Counted from the first letter of the stretch, positions 46,301-56,917 are shown. The stretch: 64,000 nt of DNA from Pseudoalteromonas sp. UG3-2 (GCF_037120705.1 NZ_JAWLJU010000002.1:2873501-2937500), one strand, 5' to 3'. Numbers and translations are program-made. Notes: a model not told the origin generated them from the letters alone.

Positions 46301-46792
46301 ATGAAATTAACATCGAAAGGCAGGTATGCCGTAACAGCAATGTTAGATGTTGCGTTACACGCTAGTATCGGCCCTGTGTCGTTAGCTGATATCTCTGATA
46401 GACAAGAGATTTCGCTATCTTACCTTGAACAATTATTTGCCCGACTACGTAAACATGGGTTAGTAAGCTCAGTGCGTGGTCCAGGCGGCGGTTATTTACT
46501 AGGCCGCGATTCGCATACCATTTCCGTTGGTGATGTTATTGGTGCGGTGGATGAGTCAGTTGACGCCACACGTTGTCATGGGGAAGGCGGTGGCTGCCAA
46601 AGCGGCATGCGTTGTCTTACTCACTCTTTATGGTCCGACCTGAGTGTGCGAATAGAAGAGTTTTTAAATAGTATTTCCCTAGCCGAGTTAGTCGCAGATG
46701 CTGATGTGCAAACGGTAGCCAAGCGACAAGATCATCGCGTAAAGCAGGTGATCGAGCAATTAGACAATATTCAAGTGAGCTGTCAACTATAG
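46301..46792 (+). CDS. iscR: Fe-S cluster-sensing regulator IscR
   Basis: 163 residues. Rrf2-family regulator; HTH in [20 protein letters not shown]. The cluster ligands are Cys92, Cys99, Cys105 and His108 ([18 protein letters not shown]), one residue wider between the first two Cys than in the E. coli protein (92, 98, 104, 107). Apo- and holo-forms usually have different targets; three type 1 sites upstream suggest feedback on the isc operon. Confidence 0.96.
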   Translation: MKLTSKGRYAVTAMLDVALHASIGPVSLADISDRQEISLSYLEQLFARLRKHGLVSSVRGPGGGYLLGRDSHTISVGDVIGAVDESVDATRCHGEGGGCQSGMRCLTHSLWSDLSVRIEEFLNSISLAELVADADVQTVAKRQDHRVKQVIEQLDNIQVSCQL

Positions 46793-46815
46793 GTTGACGT
46801 TAAGCGGAGAGATAA

Positions 46816-48030
46816 ATGAAATTACCGATATATCTAGATTATGCAGCAACCACTCCGGTTGATCAGCGTGTTGCAGACGAGATGATGCATTGCCTGACGA
46901 TGGATGGTAACTTTGGTAATCCAGCTTCTCGTTCACACCGTTTTGGTTGGCAGGCAGAAGAACTGGTCGATCAGGCGCGTAACGATATCGCCGATTTAAT
47001 CAACGCCGATCCGCGCGAAATCGTTTTCACTTCAGGCGCAACTGAGTCAAACAACCTTGCCATTAAAGGTGCGGCGCAGTTCTACAAGAAAAAAGGTAAG
47101 CACATCATTACCGTACGTACTGAGCACAAAGCTGTGCTTGATACTTGCCGCGAATTAGAGCGCCAAGGTTTTGAAGTGACCTATATGGACGTGGAAGAAA
47201 ACGGTCTACTTGATCTGAAAAAATTAGAAACGGCAATGCGTGATGACACTATTTTAGTGAGCGTGATGCACGTTAACAATGAGCTTGGCGTGATTCAAGA
47301 TATCGCCACCATTGGCGAAATGTGTCGCGAACGCAAAATCATGTTCCACGTCGACGCAGCGCAAAGCACAGGTAAAGTGAAAATTGATTTACAAAGCCTG
47401 AAAGTGGATTTCATGTCGTTCTCAGGCCACAAAGTGTACGGCCCGAAAGGCATTGGTGCACTTTATGTTCGCCGTAAGCCTCGTGCTCGCCTAGAAGCGC
47501 AAATGCACGGTGGTGGTCATGAGCGTGGTATGCGTTCTGGTACCTTAGCAACGCACCAAATCGTTGGTATGGGTGCAGCTTGCCGTATTGCAAAACAAGA
47601 TTTCGATAAAGACCATGAGCATATCAGTGCGTTACGTAAGCGTTTACTGGATGGCATCATGGACATGGACGAAGTGTACTTTAATGGTGCAATCGACCAA
47701 TCAGTGCCAGGTATCGTCAACATCAGTTTCAACTTTGTTGAAGGTGAGAGCCTACTGATGGCCGTTAAAGACATTGCGGTGTCATCTGGTTCAGCATGTA
47801 CATCTGCAAGCCTTGAGCCATCTTATGTTTTACGTGCACTGGGTCGTAATGACGAATTAGCACACAGCTCAATTCGCTTCAGTATTGGCCGCTTCACCAC
47901 AGAAGAAGAAATCGACTACACCGTCAAGTTGATTAAAGATTCAATTGGTCGCCTTCGTGAAATGTCACCGCTTTGGGAAATGCACCAAGAGGGGATTGAC
48001 CTAGATAGCGTTGAGTGGGCGCACCACTAA
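46816..48030 (+). CDS. iscS: Cysteine desulfurase IscS
   Basis: 404 residues. PLP enzyme that supplies sulfur for Fe-S clusters and tRNA thiolation. [17 protein letters not shown] at the start; PLP Lys in [18 protein letters not shown]; the mobile-loop Cys is in [18 protein letters not shown], near residue 328; [14 protein letters not shown] follows. Located 23 bases after iscR. Confidence 0.98.
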   Translation: MKLPIYLDYAATTPVDQRVADEMMHCLTMDGNFGNPASRSHRFGWQAEELVDQARNDIADLINADPREIVFTSGATESNNLAIKGAAQFYKKKGKHIITVRTEHKAVLDTCRELERQGFEVTYMDVEENGLLDLKKLETAMRDDTILVSVMHVNNELGVIQDIATIGEMCRERKIMFHVDAAQSTGKVKIDLQSLKVDFMSFSGHKVYGPKGIGALYVRRKPRARLEAQMHGGGHERGMRSGTLATHQIVGMGAACRIAKQDFDKDHEHISALRKRLLDGIMDMDEVYFNGAIDQSVPGIVNISFNFVEGESLLMAVKDIAVSSGSACTSASLEPSYVLRALGRNDELAHSSIRFSIGRFTTEEEIDYTVKLIKDSIGRLREMSPLWEMHQEGIDLDSVEWAHH

Positions 48031-48090
48031 GCAAGTTTTAGCCGCTGGCTGGACTGACTCCAGCCACAAGCAGGTAGTGAGGAAATAGTT

Positions 48091-48474
48091 ATGGCTTACA
48101 GTGATAAAGTTATCGACCATGTAGAAAATCCACGTAACGTGGGTGTGCTAGACAAAAATGACCCAAGTGTTGCAACCGGTATGGTTGGTGCACCAGCTTG
48201 TGGCGACGTAATGAAGCTGCAAATCAAGGTGTCTGACACTGGGGTTATTGAAGATGCAAAATTCAAAACCTATGGCTGCGGTAGCGCCATCGCTTCATCA
48301 TCACTGGTAACTGAGTGGGTGAAGGGCAAAACGTTAGAAGAAGCGGCAACCATTAAGAACACCGACATCAGTGCGGAGCTTGAGTTGCCACCAGTGAAAA
48401 TTCACTGCTCAATTCTAGCCGAAGATGCTATTCAAGCAGCAATCACAGACTACAAGAGTAAACAAGCGAAGTAA
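48091..48474 (+). CDS. iscU: Fe-S cluster scaffold IscU
   Basis: 127 residues. Cluster Cys in GAPACGDVMKLQI, YGCGSAIASS and IHCSILAEDAI. The LPPVK motif just before the last Cys is the binding site for the chaperone HscA, encoded downstream. Confidence 0.98.
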   Translation: MAYSDKVIDHVENPRNVGVLDKNDPSVATGMVGAPACGDVMKLQIKVSDTGVIEDAKFKTYGCGSAIASSSLVTEWVKGKTLEEAATIKNTDISAELELPPVKIHCSILAEDAIQAAITDYKSKQAK

Positions 48475-48483
48475 GAGAATATT

Positions 48484-48807
48484 ATGGCAGTGACGTTAAC
48501 AGATGCAGCCGCTAATCGTGTATTAGCCTTTTTAAACAATCGCGGAAAAGGCATCGGGCTGCGCGTTGGTATTAAAACCACAGGCTGTTCAGGTCTTGCT
48601 TATGTTCTTGAGTTTGTTGATGAATTAGACGAAGGCGATGAAGTCTTTGAAGACAAAGACGTGAAAATCATTGTCGATGCTAAAAGCTTAGTTTATATCG
48701 ATGGCACAGAGCTTGACTACACCAAAGAAGGTCTGAACGAAGGGTTTAAATTCAGCAACCCGAACCAAAAAGACGAATGTGGCTGTGGCGAAAGCTTCAC
48801 CGTATAA
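48484..48807 (+). CDS. iscA: Iron-sulfur assembly protein IscA
   Basis: 107 residues. A-type carrier; the three conserved Cys are in [13 protein letters not shown] and DECGCGESF. It starts nine bases after iscU. Confidence 0.97.
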   Translation: MAVTLTDAAANRVLAFLNNRGKGIGLRVGIKTTGCSGLAYVLEFVDELDEGDEVFEDKDVKIIVDAKSLVYIDGTELDYTKEGLNEGFKFSNPNQKDECGCGESFTV

Positions 48808-48827
48808 TTGAATATAGTGATTAGCTT

Positions 48828-48854
48828 AAAGCCCTACCTTGGTGGGGCTTTTCT
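48828..48854 (+). terminator. Hairpin between iscA and hscB
   Basis: AAAGCCC/GGGCTTT with inner ACC/GGT pairs, followed by TTC. A partial terminator or processing site would lower chaperone relative to scaffold expression. Confidence 0.55.
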
Positions 48855-48867
48855 ATATTAGGTATGT

Positions 48868-49392
48868 ATGCGTTATTTTGAATTATTTGATTTACCCGTC
48901 GATTACCAAGTCGATATCGAGAAGCTGAACAAGGGCTACTTAGAATTACAGCGTGCCGTTCATCCCGATCGATTTGCCGGTAAAGGCGAGCGTGAAAAAC
49001 TGCTAGCGGTACAGAAAACCGCCGAGATCAATGATGCATTGGCCGTATTGAAACACCCCGTGAAACGTGCTGAATATATGTTAAGTGAAAAAGGGGTGGA
49101 TATTCGTGCTGAGCAACAAACCTTACAAGATCCACAGTTTTTGATGCAGCAAATGGAGCTAAGAGAAGCCTTAGAAGAGCTTTCTTCGGCCTCGGATCCC
49201 GATAGCGCCATCGCTGACTTTGAAAAGCAAATCAAAGCATTAGATAAAGAGTTTAGTGCTTCGCTAGCACAGCAACTGCAAAGTGAAACACCATCCGATT
49301 TAGACGCTGCAGCAGACAATATTAGAAAGCTAAAGTTTGTGTACAAACTGCGCGATGAGTTAGCGCGTATCGAAGATGAATTATTCGATTGA
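48868..49392 (+). CDS. hscB: Co-chaperone HscB
   Basis: 174 residues. J-domain protein that presents IscU to HscA. The J domain has YFELFDLPVDYQVD and the HPDRF motif in QRAVHPDRFAGKGEREK; a C-terminal helical IscU-binding domain follows. It lies 60 bases after iscA and 41 before hscA. Confidence 0.96.
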   Translation: MRYFELFDLPVDYQVDIEKLNKGYLELQRAVHPDRFAGKGEREKLLAVQKTAEINDALAVLKHPVKRAEYMLSEKGVDIRAEQQTLQDPQFLMQQMELREALEELSSASDPDSAIADFEKQIKALDKEFSASLAQQLQSETPSDLDAAADNIRKLKFVYKLRDELARIEDELFD

Positions 49393-49433
49393 TGGCGCTT
49401 AGCCGTCAGCAACCGTAGAAGTGAAAGAGCATT

Positions 49434-51296
49434 ATGGCATTATTGCAAATTGCTGAGCCGGGGCAAAGCGCGGCACCTCATGAACATAAATTAGCAATTG
49501 GTATTGACCTAGGTACTACCAACTCGCTTGTCGCGACGGTGCAAAGTGGTGAAAGCAAAACACTGAGCGATGACAATGGCAAGCCCATGCTACCATCGGT
49601 GGTGAGATATACCGACTCAGGCATTATTGTCGGTGACGCTGCTCAAGCGGCTTCTGCCGAAGATCCCACCAACACCCTGATTTCAGTAAAACGTTTTTTA
49701 GGTAAGACGCAAGCCGAAATTGAGCAAAGCTATGGTCAATTGCCTTACCAATTTGTCGAACATGATGGCGCATTAGCGATTGCCACTCAAAGTGGTGCTG
49801 TGAGCCCAGTTCAAGCGTCCGCTGAAATTTTAAAAAGCCTACATCAACGCGCCGTAGCAAGCTTTGGCGGCGAAGATGTGATGGGTGCCGTTATCACGGT
49901 GCCTGCGTATTTTGATGACGCACAACGTCAAAGTACTAAAGATGCTGCTGAACTGGCGGGCTTAAATGTATTACGTTTATTAAACGAACCCACCGCTGCT
50001 GCCGTGGCCTATGGCTTAGATTCTGGCCAAGAGGGCGTGATCGCAGTATATGACTTGGGTGGGGGGACGTTTGATATCTCCATTTTGCGTCTTAACCAAG
50101 GCGTATTTGAGGTGTTATCTACCGGCGGTGATTCTAGCCTAGGTGGCGATGACTTTGACGCCCTATTGGTGGATTATTTTAAGCAGCAAACGCAACTGTT
50201 TGACCTAAACCCGAATGAGTTAAGACTCTTCATCAATAAAGCTAAGGCGTGTAAAGAAGCCCTTTCCAGCTATGAAACGGTAAACGTTGAGCTTGCTGTG
50301 CGTGAACAGCAGCATATGGTTACCATTACTCGTGATGAGTTTGCGCAAATGGCAATGCCGTTGGTGAAAAAGACGCTACGCTCATGTCGCCGGGCGTTAA
50401 AAGATGCCGATGTTAGCAATGAAGAAGTGTTGCAAGTGGTTATGGTGGGTGGTTCAACGCGGATGCCTGTGGTGCGTGATGAAGTGGGTGCCTTTTTCGA
50501 AAAAGAGCCGCTTACCTCGATTGATCCAGATCGCGTTGTGGCGCTTGGTGCCGCTATCCAAGCAGATATTTTGGTCGGTAATAAGCCTGACTCAGACATG
50601 CTGTTATTGGATGTCTTACCCTTGTCGCTAGGGCTGGAAACCATGGGTGGACTGGTAGAGAAAATTATTCCTCGTAACACCACCATCCCAGTGGCTCGAG
50701 CGCAAGAGTTCACCACCTTTAAAGATGGCCAAACAGCCATGTCTTTGCATGTGTTGCAAGGGGAACGTGAGCTGGTTGACGACTGTCGTAGCCTTGCCAA
50801 GTTTAGCCTCAAAGGTATTCCACCAATGGCTGCTGGTGCGGCGCACATTCGCGTCACTTTTAAAGTCGATGCCGATGGCCTACTGAGTGTTTCAGCAGAA
50901 GAAAAGTCAACCGGCGTACAAGCTGAAATCCAAGTGAAACCTTCGTTTGGTTTGAGTGATGATCAAGTCGCAAACATGCTGAAAGAGTCGATGACCAATG
51001 CCAAAGATGACATGCAAGCGCGCATGCTCAAAGAGCAACAGGTTGAAGCGCTACGCGTGTTAGAGGCACTTGAAGCTTCACTTGCTGCTGATTCGGCACT
51101 GTTGTCTGACACTGAGTTGGCGACACTGCGCGCGGCAATGGATAAACTTGCAAATGTACGTCAGCAAGCGCAAGATCCAGATGAAATTAAATCAGTGATT
51201 GAAGAAGTAGATAATGCCAGTAGTGATTTCGCATCACGACGCATGGATCAGTCAATTAAAAAGGCACTGCAAGGGCAGTCGGTAGACGAGGTGTAA
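49434..51296 (+). CDS. hscA: Hsp70-type chaperone HscA
   Basis: 620 residues. ATPase domain: [52 protein letters not shown] and [18 protein letters not shown] substrate domain and helical lid follow. With HscB it drives cluster release from IscU. The fdx ATG follows the hscA stop by one base, so the two are tightly coupled. Confidence 0.97.
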   Translation: MALLQIAEPGQSAAPHEHKLAIGIDLGTTNSLVATVQSGESKTLSDDNGKPMLPSVVRYTDSGIIVGDAAQAASAEDPTNTLISVKRFLGKTQAEIEQSYGQLPYQFVEHDGALAIATQSGAVSPVQASAEILKSLHQRAVASFGGEDVMGAVITVPAYFDDAQRQSTKDAAELAGLNVLRLLNEPTAAAVAYGLDSGQEGVIAVYDLGGGTFDISILRLNQGVFEVLSTGGDSSLGGDDFDALLVDYFKQQTQLFDLNPNELRLFINKAKACKEALSSYETVNVELAVREQQHMVTITRDEFAQMAMPLVKKTLRSCRRALKDADVSNEEVLQVVMVGGSTRMPVVRDEVGAFFEKEPLTSIDPDRVVALGAAIQADILVGNKPDSDMLLLDVLPLSLGLETMGGLVEKIIPRNTTIPVARAQEFTTFKDGQTAMSLHVLQGERELVDDCRSLAKFSLKGIPPMAAGAAHIRVTFKVDADGLLSVSAEEKSTGVQAEIQVKPSFGLSDDQVANMLKESMTNAKDDMQARMLKEQQVEALRVLEALEASLAADSALLSDTELATLRAAMDKLANVRQQAQDPDEIKSVIEEVDNASSDFASRRMDQSIKKALQGQSVDEV

Positions 51297-51297
51297 T

Positions 51298-51636
51298 ATG
51301 CCACAAATTATCTTTTTACCTAATGAAGAGTTATGCCCAGAAGGTGCTGCCATTGAAGCGCCGGCAGGGGAAACCGTACTGGATGTTGCGCTAAAAAATG
51401 GCATCAGCATTCCCCACGCATGTGAGAAGTCATGTGCTTGCACCACCTGCCACGTGGTGATCCGTGAGGGTTTTGACTCACTCGATGAAAGCGACGAGTT
51501 AGAAGACGATATGCTCGACAAAGCATGGGGACTAGAAGCTGAGTCGCGCTTAGGTTGCCAAGCGATTATCAAAGATGAAGACTTAGTGGTTGAAATACCC
51601 AAGTACAATCTCAATATCGTTAATGAAGAGCATTAA
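51298..51636 (+). CDS. fdx: Isc-type [2Fe-2S] ferredoxin
   Basis: 112 residues. Cluster ligands in ACEKSCACTTCHVV and LGCQAIIKD. Electron donor for cluster assembly. The operon ends here; no iscX follows. Confidence 0.97.
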   Translation: MPQIIFLPNEELCPEGAAIEAPAGETVLDVALKNGISIPHACEKSCACTTCHVVIREGFDSLDESDELEDDMLDKAWGLEAESRLGCQAIIKDEDLVVEIPKYNLNIVNEEH

Positions 51637-51680
51637 TATCTGATCTGATTTAGTCGCTATACTAATTCAGTCAAGCAACA

Positions 51681-51714
51681 AAAAAGCCGTAGTTGTCACA
51701 CTACGGCTTTTTGC
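51681..51714 (+). terminator. Terminator of the isc operon
   Basis: Perfect 12-bp stem AAAAAGCCGTAG/CTACGGCTTTTT with an 8-base loop. Confidence 0.92.
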
Positions 51715-51732
51715 CTTTTAAGGAGGAGTAAT

Positions 51733-53166
51733 ATGTCACTTTGCAACAACCCAGAATATTCGCTTATAAATGGTCAAGCTTATCAAAGTGAGCAGTTTGT
51801 TGAGGTTCACAACCCCGCTACGGGAGCGTGTTTGGCCAAAGTGTCTGATACCGATCCTGCAGGCGCTGATGAAGCTCTAGCCGCGGCTCAAGAAACCTTT
51901 AATGGGTTAAGTAACACCACAGCAAAGCAGCGTAGCCAAATATTACGAAAGTGGTTTGAGTTAGTGGTTGAGCATCGTCAGGAGTTGGCTGAGCTAGTCA
52001 CCAAAGAGCAAGGGAAGCCTTTATCGGAAGCCCAAGGCGAGGTCGACTATGCTGCCGGCTTTATCGAATGGTATAGCGAAGAAGCGAAAAGAGCTTATGG
52101 CCAAGTGATCCCAAGCCACACCACCAGTCATCAACTGCACACCATTAAACAAGGCGTTGGCGTGGTGCTTGGGATCACACCTTGGAACTTTCCATTAGCC
52201 ATGATCACCCGCAAAGTGGCTCCTGCTTACGCCGCAGGTTGCAGTTTTATTTTGAAGCCCTCGGAAAAAACACCATTGGCGGCACTGGCCTTAGCCAAGC
52301 TTGCCATCCAGGCCGGGATGGAAAAAGGGGCCTTACAAGTGCTGGTGACTCACGATTCGAAAACATTGGTTTCTCATCTTACCGAGTCTGCTGCGGTGCG
52401 AAAATTGACTTTTACCGGCTCCACGGCGGTGGGCAGTGCATTATTAAAACAGTGCGCAGAGACAGTAAAACGTACCTCAATGGAGTTAGGGGGCAATGCA
52501 CCGTTTATTATTTTTAATAGTGCGGATGTCGAAAGTGCGGTTTCAGGGCTAATGGCAGCCAAGTTCAGAAATGGCGGACAAACCTGTGTGGCTGCCAACC
52601 GTATTTTGCTGCAGCAAGATATTCAAGACAAGGTATTGGCAGCACTGACGCAGAAAGTCAGTGAGCTGAAAGTGGGCAATGGCCTCGAAGATGGGGTCGA
52701 CATTGGTCCTTTGATATCGATGGCAGCCAAGGAAAAAGCACAAGATTTATTGGCGGATGCGCTAGATAAAGGTGCGAAAGTGCATTACCAAGGTGACGCG
52801 CTGTCGGGGCAGTTTATGGCGCCGATGATCCTAACTGGGGTGAATGACAGTATGCGTATTTACCATGAAGAAATCTTTGCTCCCATTGTCAGCATCATTG
52901 ATTTTGCTGATGAGCAACAAGCGCTGGCACTGGCCAATGGCGTGCCAGAGGGGTTGGCAGCCTACTTTTATTCGCAAGATATGAATCAAATTCAGCGTGT
53001 TAGTACACGGCTAGAATATGGCATGATAGGCATTAACGAAGGCATGGTATCGAATCCTATGGCACCATTTGGCGGCATGAAATACTCGGGACTGGGCCGT
53101 GAAGGGGCGCAAGAAGGATTGCTGGAATATCAAGAAGTGAAGTACTTATGTCAAAAGTTCGAGTAG
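51733..53166 (+). CDS. gabD: NAD(P)-dependent succinate/glutarate-semialdehyde dehydrogenase-like
   Basis: 477 residues of the aldehyde dehydrogenase superfamily; GGAGGA ribosome site. Cofactor/active-site parts: VVLGITPWNFPLAMITRKVA, TFTGSTAVGSALL, MELGGNAPFII (general base Glu) and RNGGQTCVAANR (catalytic Cys). The block GKPLSEAQGEVDYAAGFIEW and the terminal GGMKYSGLGREGAQEGLLEY are typical of GabD. Gamma-aminobutyrate genes are not adjacent, so the physiological semialdehyde is uncertain. Confidence 0.88.
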   Translation: MSLCNNPEYSLINGQAYQSEQFVEVHNPATGACLAKVSDTDPAGADEALAAAQETFNGLSNTTAKQRSQILRKWFELVVEHRQELAELVTKEQGKPLSEAQGEVDYAAGFIEWYSEEAKRAYGQVIPSHTTSHQLHTIKQGVGVVLGITPWNFPLAMITRKVAPAYAAGCSFILKPSEKTPLAALALAKLAIQAGMEKGALQVLVTHDSKTLVSHLTESAAVRKLTFTGSTAVGSALLKQCAETVKRTSMELGGNAPFIIFNSADVESAVSGLMAAKFRNGGQTCVAANRILLQQDIQDKVLAALTQKVSELKVGNGLEDGVDIGPLISMAAKEKAQDLLADALDKGAKVHYQGDALSGQFMAPMILTGVNDSMRIYHEEIFAPIVSIIDFADEQQALALANGVPEGLAAYFYSQDMNQIQRVSTRLEYGMIGINEGMVSNPMAPFGGMKYSGLGREGAQEGLLEYQEVKYLCQKFE

Positions 53167-53192
53167 CCAGCCAGAGGCTACTCACTTTTTTG
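53161..53192 (+). terminator. Terminator of the semialdehyde dehydrogenase gene
   Basis: GAGTAGCC/GGCTACTC perfect stem beginning inside the stop codon, followed by ACTTTTTTG. Confidence 0.85.
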
Positions 53193-53259
53193 CCACACTT
53201 TTAATCTCGAGGAAACCTCAGTACACTAGTGCGCCTGGTTAAATTTTGATGTTTTATCA

Positions 53260-54141
53260 ATGATGGAAAGTGATAATAGCCCAGCACTAATTATTCTTGC
53301 CGGCGGCTTAGGCAGTCGTTTTGGTGGCGATAAGCAGGTTGCTGAGTTGGCGAGAATAAACAAAAGTATTATGGAGCTGAGCATCTTGGACGCCCACCAG
53401 GCTGGTGTTCAGGAGGTATACCTTATCATTAACGCGCGAGTGCGTGACACCATTGAGTCTCGAGTGCTACCCCGCTTACCGCCAGCCATTAACGTTACCT
53501 TGATTGAACAATCTCTTACTCAAGTGCCACCGCCATTCGAACGTTATTGTACAGAGCGGGAGAAACCCTGGGGTACTGGACATGCTTTATTGTGTGCCAA
53601 GCCCTACGTTAATACACCTGCCATTGTCATCACCGCCGATGATTATTATGGTCCTGATGCGTTTATCTCGCTGGTGGAGCACTTTAAGCACCACCACAGT
53701 ATGGCGATGGTTGGCTACCCCATTACCCAGACCTTATCGCAACAAGGGGGAGTAAATCGTGGGATTTGTCAGGTAAGTGAGGGCAAACTACAATCGGTAG
53801 TGGAGGTAACCGATATTCGTCAAGAGTCGCAAGCGTTACGAGGAAATGTTGACCAAACGGTCATTAATATTGCACCCTCTGCACTGGCCTCTATGACCTG
53901 TTGGGGGATCTTGCCAAGTTTGTTTGATGCTTTAGAAGCGGGCTTTTATGACTTCTTAGAGAATTATGACAACGATGTCAAAAAAGAGTATTATTTACCA
54001 GATTGCATTCAAAGCTGTATCGAAAAAGGCACTGAAATAGTTTGGGTTTACCAAGCTAGCTCACCTTGGTACGGAGTAACCTATAAAAACGAGTTAGACA
54101 TTGTCGCGAGAAAAATCTATGAATCACGTCAGGGAAGATAG
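53260..54141 (+). CDS. Sugar-1-phosphate nucleotidyltransferase-like protein
   Basis: 293 residues. The Rossmann-like nucleotidyltransferase fold has the signature LAGGLGSRFGGDKQVAEL and PWGTGHALLCAKPYV, with the metal-binding Asp pair in VITADDYYGPDAF. The nucleotide and sugar are not readable. It overlaps the next gene, a hexosamine-1-kinase-like protein, by 23 bases, so the pair probably phosphorylates a sugar at C1 and then activates it to an NDP-sugar. Confidence 0.8.
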   Translation: MMESDNSPALIILAGGLGSRFGGDKQVAELARINKSIMELSILDAHQAGVQEVYLIINARVRDTIESRVLPRLPPAINVTLIEQSLTQVPPPFERYCTEREKPWGTGHALLCAKPYVNTPAIVITADDYYGPDAFISLVEHFKHHHSMAMVGYPITQTLSQQGGVNRGICQVSEGKLQSVVEVTDIRQESQALRGNVDQTVINIAPSALASMTCWGILPSLFDALEAGFYDFLENYDNDVKKEYYLPDCIQSCIEKGTEIVWVYQASSPWYGVTYKNELDIVARKIYESRQGR

Positions 54142-55261
54142 CGCTCTGGGTTCAGAGCCATTTGATACCACCCTTAAAGAAGCGGATAAGGCATACCAGT
54201 CTGTGGCACAGATACTGGCCAATGAGTTTGGGCTAAACAGTGAGCGTGCCTGGATGAAGCACATTGGTAATGGCCACATTAATACCACTATGTTGCTACA
54301 GGATGGTCATCAATCTTTGGTGGTACAAAAGCTTAACACCAAGGTATTTCCTGCACCGCAACAGTTAGTGGAAAATGCCCGAGCGATTGAAAAGCATTTG
54401 ACGCAAAAAGCACTTAATGGCAGTTATAGCCTTGCGATTATCAAGCATGTTGCCACTCACTCAGGGCAATACTTAGTGCAGCTCGGTGAGGACTATTGGC
54501 GCGCTTTGGTCTTTATTGGTAGCAGCTACAGTGAAGATGTGGTGGCCAGTGAGCAGCAAGCCAAAACCGCAGCCAGTGCTTTTGGGCGATTTTCTCACGC
54601 ACTGAATGACTTTGACGCTCGACAGTTACACCATGTTATCCCTGACTTTCATAACCTAGCCATGCGGATCGATGCCTTTAATGAGGTACTGGCTGCTGAT
54701 AAACATCACCGAGCCCAGCACTGCACAGCGCTTATCGAGCAATTTCAACAGCACTTTGGTTTGGCTGAACAGTTACAACAAGTGCAATCAAAGGTGCCGT
54801 TACGCGCTTGTCATAACGATACCAAGATCAATAATATGCTGTTTTCCACCAAAGATGGGTCAGCGCGAGCGGTGATCGACCTAGACACTTGTATGCCGGG
54901 AAACTGGCTATTTGATTTTGGTGATATGGTAAGAACCTTTTGCTCGCCCGAAGAAGAAGATTCAACGGCATTGGACAAGGTTGCCGTGCGGGAAAATATT
55001 TTTGCCGCTTTGGCAGAGGGGTATATTGCTCCTTTGCGTAACAGTATCACCGCGGCTGAGCGAGAAAGCTTTTTATTGGGCGCGAAGGTTATGCCATTTA
55101 TGATTGGCCTGCGCTTTCTCACCGATTACTTGGATGGCGATAACTACTTTGCCACTCACCATAGTCAGCACAATTTAGACAGAGCGAAAAACCAGTTTGC
55201 GCTTTACCTAAGTGTGGTGGAAAAAGAGCCACGTTTAGCGGCGATAATTAACGCCATCTAA
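54119..55261 (+). CDS. Phosphotransferase similar to N-acetylhexosamine 1-kinase (NahK type)
   Basis: 380 residues from ATG 54119 (TTG 54101 possible). Choline-kinase/APH fold: nucleotide-binding GNGHINTTMLLQ, Brenner motif ACHNDTKINNMLF, and DFG-equivalent VIDLDTCMPG followed by FDFGDMVRTF. The HNDTKxNN and DLDTxMPG blocks are those of NahK-type anomeric kinases that act on GlcNAc/GalNAc. Coupling to a nucleotidyltransferase upstream and a GH109-like gene downstream supports an amino sugar salvage role; AmgK-like N-acetylmuramate kinase activity is an alternative. Confidence 0.75.
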   Translation: MNHVREDSALGSEPFDTTLKEADKAYQSVAQILANEFGLNSERAWMKHIGNGHINTTMLLQDGHQSLVVQKLNTKVFPAPQQLVENARAIEKHLTQKALNGSYSLAIIKHVATHSGQYLVQLGEDYWRALVFIGSSYSEDVVASEQQAKTAASAFGRFSHALNDFDARQLHHVIPDFHNLAMRIDAFNEVLAADKHHRAQHCTALIEQFQQHFGLAEQLQQVQSKVPLRACHNDTKINNMLFSTKDGSARAVIDLDTCMPGNWLFDFGDMVRTFCSPEEEDSTALDKVAVRENIFAALAEGYIAPLRNSITAAERESFLLGAKVMPFMIGLRFLTDYLDGDNYFATHHSQHNLDRAKNQFALYLSVVEKEPRLAAIINAI

Positions 55262-55289
55262 CTTTTCGTATGCCCTCTCGCGTTTTACT

Positions 55290-55328
55290 ACCGCCTCGTA
55301 ACATCAGCTACGGGGCGGTTTTGTTTTA
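55290..55328 (+). terminator. Terminator of the kinase gene
   Basis: ACCGCC-CGTA pairs with TACG-GGCGGT (55290-55319), one T-G pair between, followed by TTTTGTTTT. Confidence 0.75.
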
Positions 55329-55395
55329 TCGCAATGTTTTGCACCTAAAATTGGGATAGGGTAGCGTGATGGCGAAGTATCTTCGAGGAGAAAAA

Positions 55396-56772
55396 ATGAA
55401 ATCAATCAATCGCCGCGACTTTCTAAAAGCGGCTGGCGTTGCTGCGGCTGCGGGTGTGGTGAGTGGCTGCGCGAGCTCAAATAATAACAACAATGCAATA
55501 CCACAACGTCAGGGTCAGTCTGTAATGGGCTTGGTTGCGCCTAAGCTTGATATCGTCAGGGTGGGCTTTATTGGCGTGGGCCAGCGCGGCTATGGCCATG
55601 TTAAGCGTATGAGCCATATTGAGGGAGCAAAAATAGTAGCCCTGTGCGACACCCATGATGAAGTGTTAACTAAATCGGCGGATTATTTGGTGAATGAGCG
55701 CGGCGTCGACAAGCCAGCGTTATATCGTGGCTCGCCACACGCTTATCAAGACATGCTAAGCCGTGATGATATCGACATCGTTATTATTTCAACGCCTTGG
55801 AAGTGGCATGCTGCCATGGCCATCGACACCATGAACAGTGGCAAACATGCCTTTGTGGAAGTGCCACTGGCATTGACCGTGGATGAAATGTGGAAGATTG
55901 TCGATACGGCTGAGCGCACGCAAAAGCACTGTATGATGATGGAGAACGTCAACTATGGTCGTGATGAGCTAATGGTGCTCAATATGGTCAGACAGGGCGT
56001 ATTTGGTGAGTTACTGCATGGCGAAGCGGCCTATATTCATGAATTGCGTTGGCAAATGAAAGAAATTGAGCACAAAACTGGCTCATGGCGTACGCATTGG
56101 CACACCAAACGCGATGGTAACTTATACCCCACTCATGGCTTAGGGCCCGTTTCTCAGTATATGAATATTAACCGCGGCGATCGGTTTGATTACCTTACTT
56201 CAATGAGCTCACCCGCTCTTGGTCGTGCCGCCTATGCAGAGCGTGAGTTTGAGCCATCCCACGAGCGCAATCAACTCGACTATATTGCCGGTGATATGAA
56301 TACCACCTTGATTAAAACGGTGAAGGGTCGCAGCATCATGGTACAACACGATACCACGACCCCCAGACCTTATTCTCGGCATAACTTAATTCAAGGCACC
56401 AACGGCGTTTTTGCCGGTTTCCCTAACCGCATCGCGTTGGAGCAAGGGGGAAGTAAAAGCTTTCATGAGTGGGATTATGATATGACTCACTGGTATCAGC
56501 AGTATGATCACCCATTGTGGCTTAGCATGGGAGAAGAAGCACAACGGAATGGCGGTCACGGTGGCATGGACTTTTTAATGTTCTGGCGCATGATTTACTG
56601 TCTGCGCAATGGTGAGCCGTTGGATCAGGATGTCTATGATGGTGCGGCATGGTCAGTGATATCGCCATTATCAGCACAGTCTGTGGCTAATCGCAGTGAA
56701 TCTATTACTATCCCTGACTTTACTCGCGGTGGCTGGTTAACCGGTGAGCCTTTGGGCATAGTAGCAGTGTAA
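55396..56772 (+). CDS. Tat-exported GH109-like NAD-dependent alpha-N-acetylgalactosaminidase / Gfo-Idh-MocA protein
   Basis: 458 residues from ATG 55396 with GAGGAG five bases before. Twin-Arg signal [10 protein letters not shown] and lipobox VVSGCASS suggest a Tat-exported lipoprotein. The Rossmann domain starts [19 protein letters not shown]; later [58 protein letters not shown] and [13 protein letters not shown] are hallmark GH109 blocks. GH109 enzymes cleave terminal alpha-GalNAc through an NAD-dependent redox cycle. Substrate is inferred; a sugar oxidoreductase is the other option. Confidence 0.83.
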   Translation: MKSINRRDFLKAAGVAAAAGVVSGCASSNNNNNAIPQRQGQSVMGLVAPKLDIVRVGFIGVGQRGYGHVKRMSHIEGAKIVALCDTHDEVLTKSADYLVNERGVDKPALYRGSPHAYQDMLSRDDIDIVIISTPWKWHAAMAIDTMNSGKHAFVEVPLALTVDEMWKIVDTAERTQKHCMMMENVNYGRDELMVLNMVRQGVFGELLHGEAAYIHELRWQMKEIEHKTGSWRTHWHTKRDGNLYPTHGLGPVSQYMNINRGDRFDYLTSMSSPALGRAAYAEREFEPSHERNQLDYIAGDMNTTLIKTVKGRSIMVQHDTTTPRPYSRHNLIQGTNGVFAGFPNRIALEQGGSKSFHEWDYDMTHWYQQYDHPLWLSMGEEAQRNGGHGGMDFLMFWRMIYCLRNGEPLDQDVYDGAAWSVISPLSAQSVANRSESITIPDFTRGGWLTGEPLGIVAV

Positions 56773-56809
56773 GGGGTTAAAGCAGTATAGTGAGCCATGG
56801 CGCTTTCTG

Positions 56810-56917
56810 ATGGTGCTAAAGTTCAATGAACAGGGTAAGATCCGCTATCAACAAGACTGGATTAACTATACTCCTAAGTCACAATACATGACTGGAGATA
56901 ACCTAAACGTGCAGTAA
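56810..56917 (+). pseudogene. Remnant of an NTF2/SnoaL-like protein C-terminus
   Basis: A short frame reads LKFNEQGKIRYQQDWINY and ends at TAA 56915-56917. The pattern (Phe-Asp/Glu-x-Gly-Lys-Ile...Gln-x-Asp-Trp) is that of the last strand pair of SnoaL-like/NTF2 fold proteins. The frame stays open left to about 56764, where a stop ends it, and there is no N-terminal half. It is best read as a decayed gene tail, though a tiny peptide is possible. Confidence 0.45.
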
